Source: Trichoplax sp. H2 (Eukaryota; Placozoa; Uniplacotomia; Trichoplacea). Taken from it: a stretch of 64,000 nt of DNA. The notes under the pieces are model-generated. The model saw only the letters and a program-made list of their open reading frames with translations. It had not been told where the DNA came from and searched no databases. The position numbers were made by a program, and so were the translations under genes. The stretch is taken from assembly GCA_003344405.1 (NCBI GenBank), contig NOWV01000191.1, positions 79,562 through 143,561 of the forward strand, given 5' to 3'. The first letter of the stretch is position 1, and each line of letters starts with the position of its first letter. Shown here in pieces: positions 33,601-47,200 of this stretch.

Positions 33601-36150
33601 CAAACCCTAAATTTCAATTTCCGTCTTGCTATTGAGGTATCAATGCTTTAGTCTAGAATTAATCTGAGACGCAATCGACAATCAGTTGATACTTATCCTA
33701 CTATCCGAAAAACGTGGTCTATAATTGGTTCAGATTTCTATCAACAAATAAGAGCATAGCTTTAGACGAAATTAGATAGAAATATGATATTTATCCAGTA
33801 ATTAAGAATTGGATTCAATTCTGCTGATGTTCACGTAATGTTTACGTCATGTACATTTGCAGGGTGCAAGTCGTTATCATAGACCGGATGTCGCCGGTAT
33901 ATTAGTTCATATCCTGTTCTTGGCTTTATTGGCATATTATGCATTGAACTGATCACTATTTCCTGAGGTTGATGACGTCAATGCAAAATCTTAATCTTCA
34001 TCATCTTGACCATTAATTGATTATGAATACATAACTACTATTCAATACTTAAATAGCACAATGACAGTTAGCAATTGATGTTGCGTAATGTATCTGTAGA
34101 TTTTGAGTTAATTACTATTGCATGCGGTTGTCATATTTGTTATGCTGCAATATGCTAGGTTGTAAAACATAGAAAAAGCTACTTTGCACACCAGTACTGT
34201 AGATATAAAGTACAACACTAAATTTTTTATATATCTACATATTCTAAATTGAGAAATTTAATGCTAGTCTAGGGTATGATTGTAGGCGTATTTAGATGAC
34301 TACGTATCTGCATCGCAGCCCTTATCATATTTAAAGGGTTAATCTGTTGCTCGTCCATACTTTTAATCCCTATTTTAGTTATATGATGTATTTATTGATA
34401 GCTATATATAGATATACTTACAGTTTCACTTTATTAGGTCAGGTGAAATCCCTATGTATGTATAGAATTTAGACAAAGACAATTGACTGAGTAATGGTTT
34501 CTGCTATTTCAAGTATACCTACGAATACGCTACAAATTTATAACTGCGTTAACAGTAATTTCGTGATTTTAATTCGAAGTGTATATTTAAATATTTTAAA
34601 GACTATGCATTTTATTTCGATCTCTATTGCCTGCTGCATGCCGGCAACGTTAATTATTATGGGTATATCCTCGCAGCTTTGAGAGCATATTACCAATGGT
34701 AGCGGATCCTTTACCGTTAATACGATAGTAGGAAAGTAGGCAACGTTGATACCACGAATCGATAATCATGAGTACGATGGCGGCGCTAGATCTTAGTGAA
34801 TCAACGGTGTCAAGGATATTACATTTATGATTTAGGACAGTCGAGTGCTGCTAATGTATAATTTTGAAGACAATAGCTAGACCCTTAAGTGAGAATGCAA
34901 GAATGCAAGACTCCTCGATATCTAGCTGTATGTAGTTTACGTGGTCTAAGTTTTACTACTGTAATATTTAACAATAATTTGTAAGTATTAAATTATATTT
35001 AACCGCAAGATCCGTCAGACAAATTATTGAGTGAGTAGTTCAGAGTAGGGCTAGAAATAGAGCTTTATTACAGCAATATCTCTTCAGTAATAGATTTATT
35101 AAATTGTATTTACGCTATTGACGGACATACATATGCTATAGAAGTTTACCAATTGCGTTATAGAAGTGATAATGGATATCGAAATGTAAAGGTCAATTTT
35201 TTAGCTCATGTTGCAAATAATGAGCACCTCAGATTTCCTTCATCTGTGCTGCTAGTAAGGTTATTCGTTTTTTACTGTTAGTTTACTTATATAATCATGT
35301 CCTTCATATTTATGAAAAATATTGACGCCGTGGAGGCAACTAGGAAATGGAATAAAAATAATGTTAAAATCTTCTATTGGTTTATTGCTGTATTCCGTTG
35401 TATTTATTAACAGAAAAAAGATAGAAATGATACTTTAACTTAGAAGGAAAATGCAATAGATGAGAAAGATATTTCTGACATAATTTATTCTTCTCTCTAG
35501 TTTTAATCCTACCGAGAGGTATATTTCTGATATATAATGGGAAAGCTCTAGTGCATGACAAAATGGTTCCTGCTATATTCTCTTTAAAACAGTTTTCACC
35601 AAAATCAAATCTTGCTTGCAGTGATACCCCAAGATTTGATTGCATTAATTGCCACATTCGATATAGCTGAGTTTCTAATATAAGACGCTATTGCGTTGCT
35701 GGTATTAGAAAATATTGATTATAAATAATAAAACAGTCGACGATAATTATCTAAGTATGATACGGTAAAAGTATGCATAGTCTGTGTGATATGATAAATT
35801 ATATACTTGTGACGATACTACCAACTTACTGTGTTGGACATTGACAAAAAAGTAATAATAGTTGAAAAGATACATTCGTGCGTAGGATTGATTTTAATTA
35901 TTTATAGGTGGGAAATTGTTTTTATATTGATCATTCAGGTGTAATTATAAGCCACTTCATTACCATAAACAGGTTGAGCTAAAAATACTTCAAAAAATTC
36001 AGGTAGGAACTCGTGATTCATTCAGGTTCAACAATTAATTATTGTACTTCTACTTCTCTAAAATATCGTTGTAAAAATATTTTTAAATTCTATTTTGGAC
36101 TATTATTATGTGAAAATTCAATTTCTTTCTAATTAGATGGAGAGTTAGAT

Positions 36151-36595
36151 ACATTTATTACATTGCCATGCTGTAGCTGCTAATGACGAAAATATGATAT
36201 CGTCCTATTCGATACTATAGTAAGGGATTGAATTCAAGATTGAGATATTTTTTGATAAAAGAGCAACCGCATATCAAAGTCAGCGGTATGAAAAAGATGC
36301 AAAGCTTCCCAATTAGGTTCAGTAGTACTATGATAAGCTTGTATTCATAAAATTAGCCCTTCAATAGCGATACTTTATTACATTGGTATTCTGCTGCTGC
36401 TCGACGTCGCAAATATGCTAGTTGTCCTATTTCCATACTACTGTATAGCAAGGGATTGCATTCAAGATGGTGTCACTTTTTGGTCAAAGAGCAATTGTAT
36501 ATCAAAATGTGCTATATGAAATAGATACAACATTTTCCAATCCTGTTTAGTAGTACTATAATCAACTTGTATTCATAACATTAGCTATTAAATAG
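36151..36595. repeat. Tandem duplication, period ~220
   Basis: Two units share ttattacattg, a gtcctatt block, agcaagggattg/agtaagggattg with attcaagat, an aaagagcaa block, tagtagtactat and cttgtattcataa in the same order. The anchor recurs 220 bases apart. The copies are clearly diverged. Confidence 0.85.
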
Positions 36596-36667
36596 TCCAA
36601 TTTCTGTAGACGAATTAGTGAGAATTAATTTCGCCACTTAGTGACTCTATGATATAGTACTAAGGAG

Positions 36668-36777
36668 CAGTTTACCGACAGACAGACTACTTGCAGCGAG
36701 GCAGAGATTGGAGATTTGAGATCAGTTTACCGACAGACAGACTTCTTACAGCGAGGCAGAGATTGGAGATTTGATTA
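36668..36777. repeat. 55-bp tandem duplication upstream of the LRR-thrombospondin gene
   Basis: Two almost identical units begin cagtttaccgacagacagac, at 36668 and 36723, and contain gcgaggcagagattggag. They are more GC-rich than the surroundings and lie about 0.5 kb upstream of the start codon at 37250, so they could fall in the promoter or 5' untranslated region. Confidence 0.9.
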
Positions 36778-37249
36778 CAGTACAATGCATCATCATCGGA
36801 CGCTGGCCAAGTTGTAACATTCCGTGAAGTATTATGCTCTATACCATCGATTGTATCTATAGTGTTTCTACTTGATGTTCTCGACTGGCATGTTCTGCTA
36901 CGATCACAACAGTACAGTACATTACACTAGGCGGTTTTTTTCTGACCTCTACAGTATATGCACTGTACTCACAGCACCGTCTTGTAGCATGATACTGTAT
37001 TACCCTGGAGACCGGCTGGCCAGATTACTCACTCACACGTTTCATGATCTCTTCATAAACACTCATCGCTGAAGAAAAATCAATGCTCATCATCTTCCAA
37101 GATTAACTACTACATCAATTTACTTTAAAATTGAGTTATATTATAGTAGAAGAAACAGGCTAGTCGTATTAGCTAGCGCTATTGTAAGGTAATCGGCTAG
37201 ATATAGAGTAGAGCGAGTGGCGTTACTGTGCGATCAAACGGCAATCATC

Positions 37250-38246
37250 ATGTCCTCCTGTCGAAATTGGCCTTTATTAGCCATTTTAATTTGCACTATA
37301 GTATCAACAGTCCAATGCCAAACTTATTCAAGTTCTGCTTTCTGGAACGGAAAATATGGAGGTCAGCCCGGTTGGGTAACCTACGCTACTAGTCCTGAAT
37401 GGAATGGAATGTACGAGTGGACCGGTGATAGCAACATGCGAGGTTATGATCGACGAGAAAGTGCTTATGGTACATCATGTCCTTGTGCTAATAATTGCAA
37501 TGACGAATTCTTGGATTGTACTAGCGTTACCGGAACAACTTTGTATGTTAATATTGGATTATGAATGTTTTTATTATTCCGATCAATCTGTTTTAGATTA
37601 GACTTTCTTTTCAATGGATAATATCTGCTAATGATTAAAAATTGATAAATCAATGGTGAAATAGCAATATCTTACATATCAGTATTATGCGTGTGCTTTC
37701 AGCATTAAATTTTTTTCTTTTCATTTGTAATGGACACGCAAGTAGTTCACGTTACCATTAGTGTATAGTGTGCGATATAAATATCTTAAGTTGAAAGTGT
37801 CTTTGATTTACCTCTATAATCTACAATTATATACGTAAGGAAGCTGTAGATAAGGATTATACATCCTTTATTACATCATTGACGTGTCAATGCGGCCAAT
37901 ATAATTATTCGCTATGCAATTTAAGCGCAGATTGTTTATACGTAAGACGTTGATATCGTTTATAATTCAGCGTACTTATCCCTATGGAAAGTCTAAATCT
38001 CGTTTGCAATTCGATTTTTCGTGTTTTTACTTTAAATCTTGATTATTTAAACTTTTAAATTTGGGACTTAGACTATTGATAGGAATATACAGTATACTAT
38101 TATTTACTGTAAATTAATTTGCCTAAAATTTTCGCATTTTTCACTTTATCATCTTTCACCAACAGGGCAATTAGGAGACAAACTGGTAAAGCTTTACGTG
38201 CGATTCCCAAATTTGCCTTTCCAAGTAATCCAGCAATTACATCCTT
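37250..38246 (+). other. Signal peptide, LRRNT and first LRR (exons 1-2)
   Basis: Exons are 37250-37542 and 38166-38246, residues 1-124. After the signal peptide comes a Trp/Gly/Tyr-rich stretch of about 55 residues that I do not recognise. Then a Cys cluster CPCANNC followed by LDC has the spacing of an LRR N-terminal cap. Exon 2 is a phase-2 exon encoding a degenerate repeat that ends in ITSL. Confidence 0.8.
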
Positions 38247-41200
38247 GTAAGTCGTTTAAAATGAAAACATTTTGAATACTAGTTGAATACTTAATCGAGT
38301 CTAAAAATTCTATGCAGGCTATTATAATATCGTTTAGAAAGTAGACCTGCCTGTGTTCATTATAGCAAAAGCAATACACAAATTATCACTTTTACCTGGA
38401 ACAATTTAAATGATATGAAGGACTAATAATAACTCTGACTCGTTTTAAACTACGCTTAGTATTTATCACCATTTACTAACTCAGTATCATGTCTACTTTA
38501 TGGTGAATATAATAGTATAAAACTTGCTCGATTCATAGAGTGCATTTCACCTATTTGTCGCAGATTTATTTAGATAATATTATAGTGTGTGACTAATTTC
38601 CGAGATAGTAAAAAAAAGTAAATTATATATTGTGCACCTTTCTCTCGCAACAGGTAGTAGGAACCTTTGACCTAATTTTGACAATCGTTCATAAATACTA
38701 CTAATAACCACTGTATCATCATTTAAGTACAAATTGACAGTATCGACAGCTACAATGATAATAATTGAAGTTCGACAAACAATTATGCTTATGTCTTTGA
38801 TTGTACTTGAACTTTATAATCAAAAACGGTAATTAACGGTTTGTCGTTACTTCAGTTGAAAATTCAGTAATACATTAATTTATCTTGCAATCATAATTTC
38901 ATGAATCGTGATCAATTTAATATTACCAATATTTATCTTTCCAACTAAGTGCCATATGCACTCTATGATCGCCAAGATAGCATAGTAGGTGTAATTTGCT
39001 TGTTAGACTTCATAATCAACGATACGCCTTTTCCTATCTTTTACGCGAACGCTGGTGCTTTAAGGTTTATTACTTTTATGTACGATAATTAGTCTGATAG
39101 CCTTGAAAAGTTACACTAAGATATGGAACATTATATTACTTATTTGAATTTTTTTGTTACCTAACTTCACTATTTAATTTTGTTGCTGTTGCAATAGAAG
39201 CGTTTAGTTAATCATTACAAAATCTTGCAATGTATCATTTAGCGCATTAAAATGGCACCTTTCATTCAATTATATGTATCCATGTCGTATAAACTAATAA
39301 GAAGTACGCAGATCATCGCTCAGGTTTCTTAGGTTTATAGCGGTCTGCTATAACTATAGCAGAAAAGTGCAATACATCAAGAACTAGCGATTGTAATCCA
39401 TCTTTGAAATATGTTGATTTGAACTCAATCGATAGCTAGCAAGTGTTTAAGGATTCTATGTTGCATGCAGCTAATTAATAGATGTTGTAACCGACGTTAT
39501 GCGGTATACTTCGTTTCTTAGAATTAAATGCTTCACGTTGATTTGGAGTCTGCCTATATCTACGGAGCGTTAATATGCTCCAACGGGCACTATCACTAAA
39601 TGAATTTTGCGCGATTGCAATGCTACAGACTTTGACTGAGTACAGCCGCTATATCGATATACATACACAAAGTAATGTATGCCTACTATTGATACAGTTA
39701 CTGTTTGTAATATGAAATTAAGTCCTATATCTTCTTCTACCAACTTCGCTACTATAACTGTAAAGATTCTCCTTCGAATTACCTTGACTAAATAATAGTT
39801 TCGATTTCAATCGTAGTAGATCGTTAGATGATCAGAAATATAGATCATTTCATTAATGAGCTGTTCTAGCTCTTTTCCGTATCTGTAGTACATGAAATTA
39901 TTCCTACTGGGTTGCATCAGCGTAGCTAATTTTGCCATCATTTCAACATGTTTTTCATGTTCAAATGCAACAATTTTTCAACGTCGTTATGACGTCAATC
40001 GGCGTTGTGGAAACGGCAATTCATATGCAAATTATTTGGTGTATGCCTTCCAGGCTCTTTTCATCCACTTGTTTATGTAGCGGTGCCTAAGTAAAGATGT
40101 ACTACACAGTACCTTTGTGGTACACAAGCTATGGTCAATCAGGGACTTTAATCTATTTATGCATCTGTACAGTATTATAGAGTTTAGAGTAATCAATAGA
40201 ACATTGGATAGGACAAGATAAAATTTTTTTTCAAGCGATAATTAATTGCCTGCGCACAGTAATGTTCGAGAGACTCTACTGTTCAATTGTACGTCAATTG
40301 AATAAAAATTTTAAAATATTATACAGACATGCAGACATACAGACTATAACAATTGCTAGATTATGATAACGAACCTAAATACAATATAGTTCATCGATGT
40401 TAATTTGCAGCTTGCTTGCTTGCTACTACAGGAAAATATCGGGGACAGTTTGAATATTCATTATAAGTGTAAATTTCGCTCATGTTCTTCGAAAAAGAAG
40501 CATCTATTGTATATTGACTAATTAGTGATTAGTATGAGTGATATTTCGCTATGAATTAGGACTAGAAGATGAGATTGATATCTGCTGTAAATTTTGCTTG
40601 CCCTATTCGAGTATCATTGTTAAGGAATTGATCTACGATATTACTTAATTAATTCTATCGGTAATCTGTGAGATCTCGTTGATCCTGACATAGCACTCTC
40701 ATTGTATTGACGGTAAACTGATATTACTTCGATAAAGATTTCTTAATCCTTGCAGGTTGAAACGGAATGTTATGTTATGATTTATGTAGCAGTAGGGATA
40801 GCCAGTTAATAACACTATTTTATAAACAATATTTACCGTAGAATTGATTAAGTGCTATATTAAAGTAAAATTACTGCAAATTGAAATTTATACAACCTGT
40901 TGATATTTTTATGACTGGTAATTGAGTTAATTATAGCTGCGGACATGCATTGCTTGCCATGACACTTTCCATTTCGTAATAATATCCTAGTAATAGATAG
41001 ATATAAATGTAAACTTTGCTTTCAAAATAATGGTCATAATATATTAGCATAAACAATCGTATGAATTATTCGCGAATGAGTTGTAGGCAAAGTGTTAATG
41101 ATATCTTTTTCGATACAGGGAAATTATGTGGACCAATATCGATTATATTCATCCCCAGGCATTTGAGAACTTAACTGGATTAACGGAAATGTAAGTGTAG

Positions 41201-44200
41201 TTCTAATGTTGTCGCAAGATCGATTTTTTATTTTTATGTCTTGCCGCCGTGAAGTATAGTTACCTGCTATAGATAACACCATATTCAGCTATACGAGAAA
41301 TTAAACGCAGATGAGCTAATAGTATTCGTCTGATGATATTTTTTATAGAGTTATTTATAAAAATCAGATTAAACTCTTTCCGAATATTTCTACGAATATT
41401 AATCTTGTCCAACTGTAAGTATCTAAATTTATCCAACTAGTATCGCTGTACTTATTTGTCTATAAATTTGATTTAAGTAATCATACCTTTATCTGAACTT
41501 TACTATTGATGCCAACTTTAGTGACTTAGGGGATAACCAAATCGAGTTTCCTATCAATAATACGCAAGGAACAAAGTTACCATCGACCCTGACACATTTA
41601 ATTTTACTGAAGAATAAAATTAATTGGTTCCCTATTGATTTATTGGCCGGATCAAAGCTGCAATATCTGTAAGTCTATTATTTAAAATGCGGTAGCCAAT
41701 TTAAACCGTAAATAATGTAGTGTATTGTAATTATGAAATGTAAATGTGTAATATTGTATTTATTTTTTGTGCAGGAGTTTAAGCTATAACCAAATGACAT
41801 ATTTCCCTGGTCACAAGTTTCAGGATATGACAGATTTAGTATACCTGTAAATCAACGATGTTCATTAGAAAGTTTTCTATCGCTACCGTTTGATATATTA
41901 TACTGCAAACGATTAATAATAAATATAACTTCTCTTAATTTAGTGGACTGGATGGAAATAATCTTACTTATGTGACTAAAGTTGATTTAGTGCAGTTTTC
42001 TGCAGTAGGCCATCCATTGCAGCACCTGTAAGTATACATAGCTGTTGTGAGTCAATTTATGCAAAATGCGAATATTGGAATTTTATGTTTTCTGAAAATT
42101 TTAAAAATTGCTACACGAGTTAATCTACAATAATATGTATGATCTTATTTCCTGCAGCAATTTAAGTAACAATCAAATCGATTACCTCGTACCGGAATCT
42201 TTTGCTCAGATCCCGAACTTAAGAGTTTTGTAAGTAAAGCTTATTAATTAAGTTTCTTAGATTAAGTAAATCTAATGCAATACAAATATGCTTCTTCACA
42301 TATAGGGAGTTACAAAATAATTTGCTAAAAAGAATCGATCAGAAGGTTTTTTGGAATCTTTTAGAATTGCTACACTTGTAAGAACCCTTCAAAATATATA
42401 TAATGTTGATATCATTATAGTACATTATTTATCTTTAGTTATAAATTTAATCCTCCTCTTTTTATATGGTCTATTACCAGGGATCTGTTTGGAAATAGTA
42501 TTAACGAAATTTCCAGTCAAGCATTCCGGAATCTACCAAAGCTCAGATGGCTGTGAGTTTTAACCTTTGATTTCCCGTAATTTACGACTAATTATCTAAC
42601 ACAGCTTAATGTCTGAATTTTTTATCCTTTCGATTGCAGAGGTATGCAAGGAAATAGTATTAGCTACGTACTGTACGACACCTTCCAACAAGTACCGAGT
42701 CTTACTGCAGTGTAAGCACATAACATGAAATTACGTTGAACCTAAAATATTAATGGTGGCTGTAAATCCTGTAACTTTGTTACTGATTATATGTTCTCTG
42801 TAGGTCATGGAGTAATAATGCTTTGACGTCCTTTCCTCACGCTGCATATGCCCAAGAAGATTGGAATGCCTTAGTCAGCTTGTAAGACAAAATTACACAA
42901 TCTTGAAACTTTACGCACAAAATTTTCAAGATATATTGAAAAAATAACGGTAATGTTTTAACTTTATTTGCGTACAAAGTTGGATCGACGGCAATTCTAT
43001 AACTAACGTCAGTCGCTTCGAGTCGAAACATTTCCTAGTTAACAATGGGCCTCATTATGAGTAATGATGTTATGTTATCTTTCTACCTTTATTCCGCAAC
43101 AGCCTTCGGCAATTAATATTTTATATTTTATTTTCCACTACAGGTACCAGCTAGTAAATCACGTACCTTTTTCAAAACTAAATGTTTTACAAAGCTTGTA
43201 AGCGTTTTCACTGTTGCGTTGTGTTTAATTTGGTAGCGATTATTTTAAAGGATGGTTAGTCGATTCCACCTACTTATCGAATGCTTCTTGAATTCTTTGG
43301 TAGATACATGAGATCTAACTCCATAGGAGGAGTTGATAAAACCGAGTTTTGCCAGCTGCAAACACTTCGATTATTGTAGGATTTCGATTCTTCTAATATT
43401 CATTAGCTTTATCATTTATTTACTTACTGTTTGCGCTAATGCAAGGTTTTTATACCGCTTATTAACACCAGGCGTCTTGACACCAATCTAATACAAAATT
43501 CTACGCTACATTCCGAAGCGTTTGCTTGCCTGCCTGTTCTCAATACATTGTTAGTTGTTGTGTAATTATTTTAAATTTGGACGTACTAAATAGGAATTTA
43601 ATACACTCGACTTTTGCTCTATTTTCTGTAACTTTTTCATGTTATTTATGTATGCAGATCAATGTCATCCAATCGATTTCAGTATTTGCCCCTTGCAATA
43701 CAACATCAATGGCGTGTTCCGGCGTTAATAGAACTGTAAGAAGCAAATGACATGAGCTACACATTTCAGTATCTATTGAACTCTAAATAAAAGTACTATT
43801 ATTTCAACTAAACTCGCTTGTAATTACCTTTGATTTACTAGTGACCTGAGTTCTAACAGAATTACCTATTTATTAAGAAATCATATGATTAACGTCACCA
43901 CCCTGCAAATATTGTAAGTTCAGTTAGCCATTTAACAAGTGAATATAAAATACTACTATTACAGATGTGTTACAATATCGATTAACCTTTCCTCGTTTAA
44001 AATTTGTTACGAAATGAATTATGTCAATTCAGATACCATATAGCAAAAAGTAACAATCTCTTTACATTTGGCAGGTATTTGGACAGTAATCGGATATTAA
44101 CAATTGAAAATGACACATTTCCAGTCTCACTTGTAACTCTGTACGTACCTCCTCGACGTAAATTGACTTCGTAAATTTCGTCTAACATTAGATATGACTA

Positions 44201-47200
44201 TGCCAACTATTTCTTTCGTGAATATAATAAAGGACTGTACGCAAATCGCCTTTCCGTTTAAACTATCATAAATATAATTTTTTATTTATCTTATACATAG
44301 GCACTTACAGAGCAACCAATTCGACTTTCAACACAAGTTACCATTTACGAATCGCTCCAATTTGGTCACTTTGTAAGTAGCGATTGCTAGCTTTACGCCT
44401 TAGGATATTTTGTACTTAAACTGCTATTATGTATTATTTTGATACTCTGTTATTGTATAGATACCTACAAAACAACCAAATTAGTTACATTCCCAATGAT
44501 GCCTTTCAAGGATGTACGGCTTTAAGTGATTTGTAAGTTGATGCATGATATCATAGGGCTAATCTATACGAGATAATGGTTAATGTCAATAATTTATTAT
44601 ATTCATATAAACATAAGGAATCTGTGTCACTGAAAATTAGTAGCTACAGTATCAATCGATTTAATTCATCATAATATTTAATGCTGACTAATATATTCGC
44701 AGGAGAATGTCTAATAACAAGATTGGTCGTATACTTTATCCAATGTTTAGAGATACGAAACAATTGATTCGTTTGTAAGTCTATTCTTTTAACATTCATT
44801 CATATTTATCGATTTTAACTTTAGCGTACATAAGTCATAAAACAAGCTATCACCGAAAGGAGTTTTTTAAGAAGATTAAAATATAAATTACTCGCCAACA
44901 TTTATTGTTAGTGTCTTAAATTATGTGACATTCATCATGATCCATGTAGGCATCTACAGACAAACAGAATTGCATACATCGAAGACGGCTCATTCACCCA
45001 TATTAACCGATATCCTGGGCATAGCATGGTTGATTTGTGAGTTGTTATCATGAAATTGAGCCATTATAAATTGTTAAAATATCCAATGGTAACTTTATTT
45101 ATGCCATCGAAGAAATCGACCCACTTTTTAATTATAATGCTTATAAAATTCATAGCTTTCTAAATTCCAATGAACTAACTAAATTACCAGATGGTGGAGA
45201 CTGGCATGACTTTGGTGCTACAAACATGTAAGTTGACTTAAGTGCTGACACATAAAATTGATGTTATAAAATGCCGTCCAAACACTATTTAAAAACCGAT
45301 ATTTAATAAATTATATGTACTGTATCATCTTTCTTGCATTTAGATATTTCCAAAATAACAGAATAAATCACATTCAAAGTGATCTTTTCAAGAATGTAAA
45401 AAGCTGCAACACCATGTAAGTATTAGACTAATTGTAAATTTAATTCTTTGTAACTGAATTGATAATTCAATCATATCGCAGACAAGAACTCATTTGATAT
45501 TTCTTCCAACATTGCGTGGTTGTAATATCTTATATATTTGTCAAATTTTTATAATAGGAATTTTCGAACGAATGAGATTTACACAATTGATGGCTACGCT
45601 TTTAACGATGTTACCTGCAGCTACATGTAAGTTGAAGGCTTGCTAGATCAATCAGCCGTAGCTAGTAATTTCATATAATCTTCTTACTTGCTAAGTTTAA
45701 ATTTTTATCATTCCTTAGCTACCTCGATTCAAATATCATTCGAAATATTAGCAGCTACTCTTTCAATACGGTTTCAACAGTTGACTTGTATGTAATTAAT
45801 ACTTTTCTATTACATTAATAAGCTATTTATACTAAAACATATCTATAATTTTAATTCGAAATTCATGTTCTTTTGATTTATCAATAAAATTTTACACCTG
45901 TAACGTAGTCATATTGACGATATGAAAATGCAGCAAATTCCAACTATGGCCTTCGTCAATTTCGGTTGTAGTGGCGAATGGTAAATTGCGATAGTGCTAC
46001 TATAAGAAAATAAAACATCAAGAAATAAAGCATTTGTGAACTGAATTAGTATTAAAGTATTGGAAATTAATTGTTAATTTTTAGTTACCTCGACAATAAT
46101 GAAATCCATTATATTGCTGAAGACGCTTTTGCCCCTCTTACAGCTGGCAGATTGTAAGTTAACTTGAATATGATTACCTTTTTAATTGATATTTTGCTAA
46201 TCTTGTGTCGATATTGTTCTTAGACATTTGGAATATAACCAATTAACAACGATAACCAATAAAATCTTTAAGGACGGAAGCTCAATTAATTATTTGTGAG
46301 TATATCTGATCAAACTTATTTTTAACTAATGTAATTACTGATTTGAAATCTAAATGGCCTTCTGTATATTTCAGCTACATGCACCGTAATAAATTGTCCG
46401 TCTTTTCGCCAAAGTCACTTTCTGGTATTACCGTTGGAACTGTTGGTTTCTTGTAAGCCACTAATTTCATTGATGTACCTTTTTGTTGTCGTAACCGTAA
46501 TTAATACACGTAAATTTATCAATCCTGTTCATTCTTCTCAATTGCATTTAATTTTGTCATCTATAGCTACTTAGACAATAACCAGTTCACCTTATACCCG
46601 CATTTAGCTCTAAATGCTATTCGCATCGCACGAATGTAAGTATTTGATTTTATAACGAAGCAACTGCTTTTACGAGTATCAAGATGGTAGCATTCATTAC
46701 TGTTTGATTTGATATAGCTAATAAGTTTTAGAGCAATTTCTTAATCTTAGTGTAAGCAAAAGCCAGATAGCTTTTACATTGTGTAATTTAAGTTCAAACC
46801 TCTTAAAGTTATCGAACTTATGAAATAAGCTATTAATTGATTTTAGATACTTCAACGACAATCCCATAGTTGTATTGCATGATGGTGCAATAGCTAATCA
46901 AGTTAATCTCTTGGAGCTGTAAGTGTATTATTATTTGCATTACCAAATATTTTTATGCCAATTTAAGAAGAGTCATAGCGCTTATATATCAACAAATTTT
47001 CACTTAGGTATTTACATAGCAATCAAATTCGTTACTTGCCCAAAGATTTATTTAAAGGCTCAAATGCTTTGAATACCCTGTAAGTGAAATACTTTTGTAC
47101 AGAACTTATTTTAATTTCAGTTCTTAATCATATTTCGTGCATGTATGTCTTAATCTTCCAATGTGATAGCTTATTTCTCATAGCCATTTCTTGGGTCGCA

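Larger units (their letters stand above)
30606..37249. other. Intergenic region, 6.6 kb, no recognised gene
   Basis: Apart from the RBPJ 3' flank and the tandem duplications at 36151-36777, I see nothing gene-like. The longest ATG-initiated frame is 91 codons on the minus strand (35657-35382). It has no recognisable motif or splice context. The promoter of the large downstream gene should lie near the right edge. Confidence 0.6.

Noticed and set aside
35382-35657. 91-codon ATG-initiated minus-strand frame
   Set aside because: It has a real ATG, but no signal peptide, domain or conserved motif, and late codons are Tyr/His/Phe-rich as in random AT-rich frames.
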